Both the position numbers and the translations under genes were made by a program. The notes beneath the pieces were generated by a model. That model was not told the DNA's origin. It saw only the letters and a list, made by a program, of their open reading frames with translations, and did no database searches. This document shows, one piece after another, positions 5,398-7,417 of a stretch of DNA of 7,417 nucleotides (the first letter of the stretch is position 1; each line of letters starts with the position of its first letter). The DNA is taken from contig QIHS01000301.1 of the NCBI GenBank assembly GCA_003229095.1, positions 1-7,417 of the forward strand. Reading direction: 5' to 3'. This stretch comes from Woeseia sp. (GTDB lineage: Bacteria; Pseudomonadota; Gammaproteobacteria; Steroidobacterales; Woeseiaceae).

Positions 5398-7417
5398 ATG
5401 AGCAGCCAATCAGGCAGTCAGGACAGGCCGGATATCGACAATCTCGTCGAGGCGGCGGCGAATGCACTCAACCTGGTCAGCAACGAGCTGATTGAGACGA
5501 TTCACAACGCGCAACTCGCGCTCGAGGATTGCATTGAAGGCCGTGGCGGATCAGCGGGCCTGGTTCGCTGCGGGCAATTGCTGCACCAGGTAAGCGGCGC
5601 ACTCAAACTCACTGAAACGTATGGCGCAGCTTTGCTTGCTGAAGAGATGGAGGCGGTTTGTACCTACCTGGCAACGCTGCGTCCCGGCAAAGGCCGTGAA
5701 GACGGGCTGGATGCGCTGGCGCGTGCGATGGTCCAGTTGCCGATCTACATCGAGCGCCTATTGGGTGGCGGCCGGGATATCGCGCTCGTACTCTTGCCAA
5801 TGCTCAACGATTTGCGGGCCGCGCGTGGCCAGCCGTTGTTGTCAGAAGGGACGTTGCTGTTACTGAATCTGTCTCCGCAGCAAAAGCCGAAACGGGAACG
5901 ACGGGATGCGGTGAGTGATGAGGACCCGGTAATCGTCGCAAGAAAAATGCGACCCAAATTTCAACTGGCGCTACTGGGCTGGATTCAGGGTGACGACAAC
6001 AAGCGGCACCTGGAGACTTTGTCGGGCGTAGTCGGCGCATTGGAAGCGTCGGCCAATCGCGATGACATGTACCAGATCTGGTGGGTCGTCGGTGGCGTAC
6101 TTGAGTCACTTCGCAATGGCGGTCTGGAAACGTCGGTTGCACTCAAGCGTCTGCTGGGGCAAACGGATCGGCAGATCAAACGGATGATCGACGAAGGTGC
6201 GTCGGCGTTCGACAATCACCCGATTACCGATTTACTGAACAACTTTCTTTATTACGTCGCTCGATCGAGTAACGCGGGCGAACGTATTAGCGAAATACGC
6301 GCGGCATTTAATCTCGACGAATTGTTGCCGGGCGATGAGCAGGTAGAACATGCAAGAGAGGCGTTGTCGGCACCCAGCGTGAAGCTCATGAAGACGGTGG
6401 CAGCGGCGATCAGGGAGGATCTCGGCCGGGTCAAAGACGTCCTGGATATTTTTGTCCGTACCGGCATGAGAAATTCGTCAGAATTAGTGCCGCAACTCGA
6501 TTTGCTCAAAAAAATCAGCGATACGCTGGGTGTTCTGGGCCTTGGCGAGTTGCGCGGCAATATCGATTCGGAAATTGATCGGCTGAAGCAGGTCGTTGCC
6601 CAGGGTGGCCCGATTGAGGAACAAACCATTCTGGAAATCGCCTCAACGCTGTTAAGAGTCGAAGACCGTCTCGACCATCAACTGGTGCAGTTGATTGTGC
6701 CGCTGAACGCGGAACCCGAGTCGGACCAACCGGCTTTGCCGCCCGAGGAAAACGCAGACTACAAGAAAGTTGCGGAGGCGGTAATGCGAGAGAGCATTAT
6801 CAATCTTGCGCGCATAAAGGAGACATTCAGTCAGGCAATGAGCTCGCAGGGGTCTTCGCAGGGGCTGGATGCAATCCCCGCGTTGATTCGTGGCATCAAA
6901 GCCGGCCTCCTGATGCTCGAAAAGACGCGCGCAATGGAAGTGGTAGACAGGGTCGGAAATCTGCTGATGTTAGCGCTCGCTGGCGGTGGACCGCGCAGGC
7001 TGACACAGAAAGAATCCGATCGGCTGGCCGATGCCGTGGTCAGCATTGAGTACTACATGGAAACGGTCAAGGCCGGCCGCAATGAACCCTGGTACATGCT
7101 GGATAACGCTGAGGCGTGTCTGGCGGTGTTACGTGGCCTTGAAACCCGACTTGCGGAGAAAGAGCAGGATGCGGCGGCTCCGACGCCGACGATAAAAGTC
7201 AAACGACCTGATTTCGACGCAATTGCGGCCGAAGAGATAGCAGCGATTGCACCGGCGAAAGAGCAGGTGACGATGGTAATGTCAGCGTTGACGGCTGTCG
7301 CCCCCAGCGGGGATCCTCTCGACCCAGAGCTTCTCGAATTGTTCATTGAAGAGGCCAGGGAAGAAATCGTTTCGATCGGCCGCAATCTGCCGCAATGGCT
7401 GGAGTCGCCGGACAATA
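5398..7417 (+). CDS. chpA: Chemotaxis histidine kinase ChpA/PilL, N-terminal part (cut by window edge)
   Basis: ChpA is the large CheA-type hybrid kinase of the Pil-Chp system; the P. aeruginosa protein has about 2,500 residues and several Hpt-like domains before its kinase core. Here 673 codons are present without a stop. The N-terminal module contains LVRCGQLLHQVSGALKLTETYGAALLAEEME (about 55-85), typical of the first ChpA Hpt-like domain, with His63 as candidate phosphorylation site. A long helical region (about 180-590) follows; it resembles the ChpA N-terminus that is also related to FimL. An Ala/Pro-rich linker (about 590-640) leads into DPELLELFIEEAREEIVSI, the start of a canonical Hpt domain whose histidine lies beyond the edge. 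The ATG is 25 bases after pilJ with only a weak ribosome binding site. Kinase, CheW-like and receiver domains are outside the window, so completeness cannot be judged. Confidence 0.92.
   Translation, partial: MSSQSGSQDRPDIDNLVEAAANALNLVSNELIETIHNAQLALEDCIEGRGGSAGLVRCGQLLHQVSGALKLTETYGAALLAEEMEAVCTYLATLRPGKGREDGLDALARAMVQLPIYIERLLGGGRDIALVLLPMLNDLRAARGQPLLSEGTLLLLNLSPQQKPKRERRDAVSDEDPVIVARKMRPKFQLALLGWIQGDDNKRHLETLSGVVGALEASANRDDMYQIWWVVGGVLESLRNGGLETSVALKRLLGQTDRQIKRMIDEGASAFDNHPITDLLNNFLYYVARSSNAGERISEIRAAFNLDELLPGDEQVEHAREALSAPSVKLMKTVAAAIREDLGRVKDVLDIFVRTGMRNSSELVPQLDLLKKISDTLGVLGLGELRGNIDSEIDRLKQVVAQGGPIEEQTILEIASTLLRVEDRLDHQLVQLIVPLNAEPESDQPALPPEENADYKKVAEAVMRESIINLARIKETFSQAMSSQGSSQGLDAIPALIRGIKAGLLMLEKTRAMEVVDRVGNLLMLALAGGGPRRLTQKESDRLADAVVSIEYYMETVKAGRNEPWYMLDNAEACLAVLRGLETRLAEKEQDAAAPTPTIKVKRPDFDAIAAEEIAAIAPAKEQVTMVMSALTAVAPSGDPLDPELLELFIEEAREEIVSIGRNLPQWLESPDN

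Overview
The window looks like a chromosomal segment of a gammaproteobacterium of moderate GC content. The gene set and order (tonB-like and gshB on the minus strand, then a divergent pilG-pilH-pilI-pilJ-chpA run on the plus strand) match the arrangement known next to the Pil-Chp locus of Pseudomonas aeruginosa. The proteins resemble that lineage clearly but not at strain level, so I do not name a genus.

Minus strand, 1-1690. A TonB-family energy transducer enters from the left edge; only its N-terminal 174 residues are present (522 down to 1). Upstream of it is a complete glutathione synthetase gene, gshB (1690 down to 728). The 205-base gap between them holds an 87-base inverted-repeat element (650-736) containing several copies of a GGGTCAGAGCCC motif. 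One more copy of the same repeat, with a 20-base identical core, lies on the other side of gshB at 1757-1776.

Divergent intergenic region, 1691-2041. It holds the gshB ribosome binding site, a weak gshB promoter candidate, the isolated repeat copy and the pilG leader. I see no gene in it.

Plus strand, 2042-7417. This is a type IV pilus chemosensory (Pil-Chp) operon. pilG, the regulator of pilus extension, appears broken: its two halves are in different frames and about 26 bases, coding the end of helix 1 and strand 2 of the receiver domain, are missing. pilH (retraction-side regulator), pilI (CheW-type adaptor), pilJ (membrane chemoreceptor) and the N-terminal 673 codons of chpA (giant CheA-type kinase) are intact as far as they can be read. 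pilK, the CheR-like methyltransferase gene that sits between pilJ and chpA in P. aeruginosa, is absent; only 25 bases separate the two genes.

Working together, PilJ would sense a surface or pilus signal. PilI would couple it to ChpA, and ChpA would phosphorylate PilG and PilH to control twitching motility and, in Pseudomonas, cAMP level. With pilG broken as read here, the extension branch should fail while the PilH branch stays. The most notable points are the pilG deletion and the repeat structures flanking gshB. I found no novel defence or mobile system.
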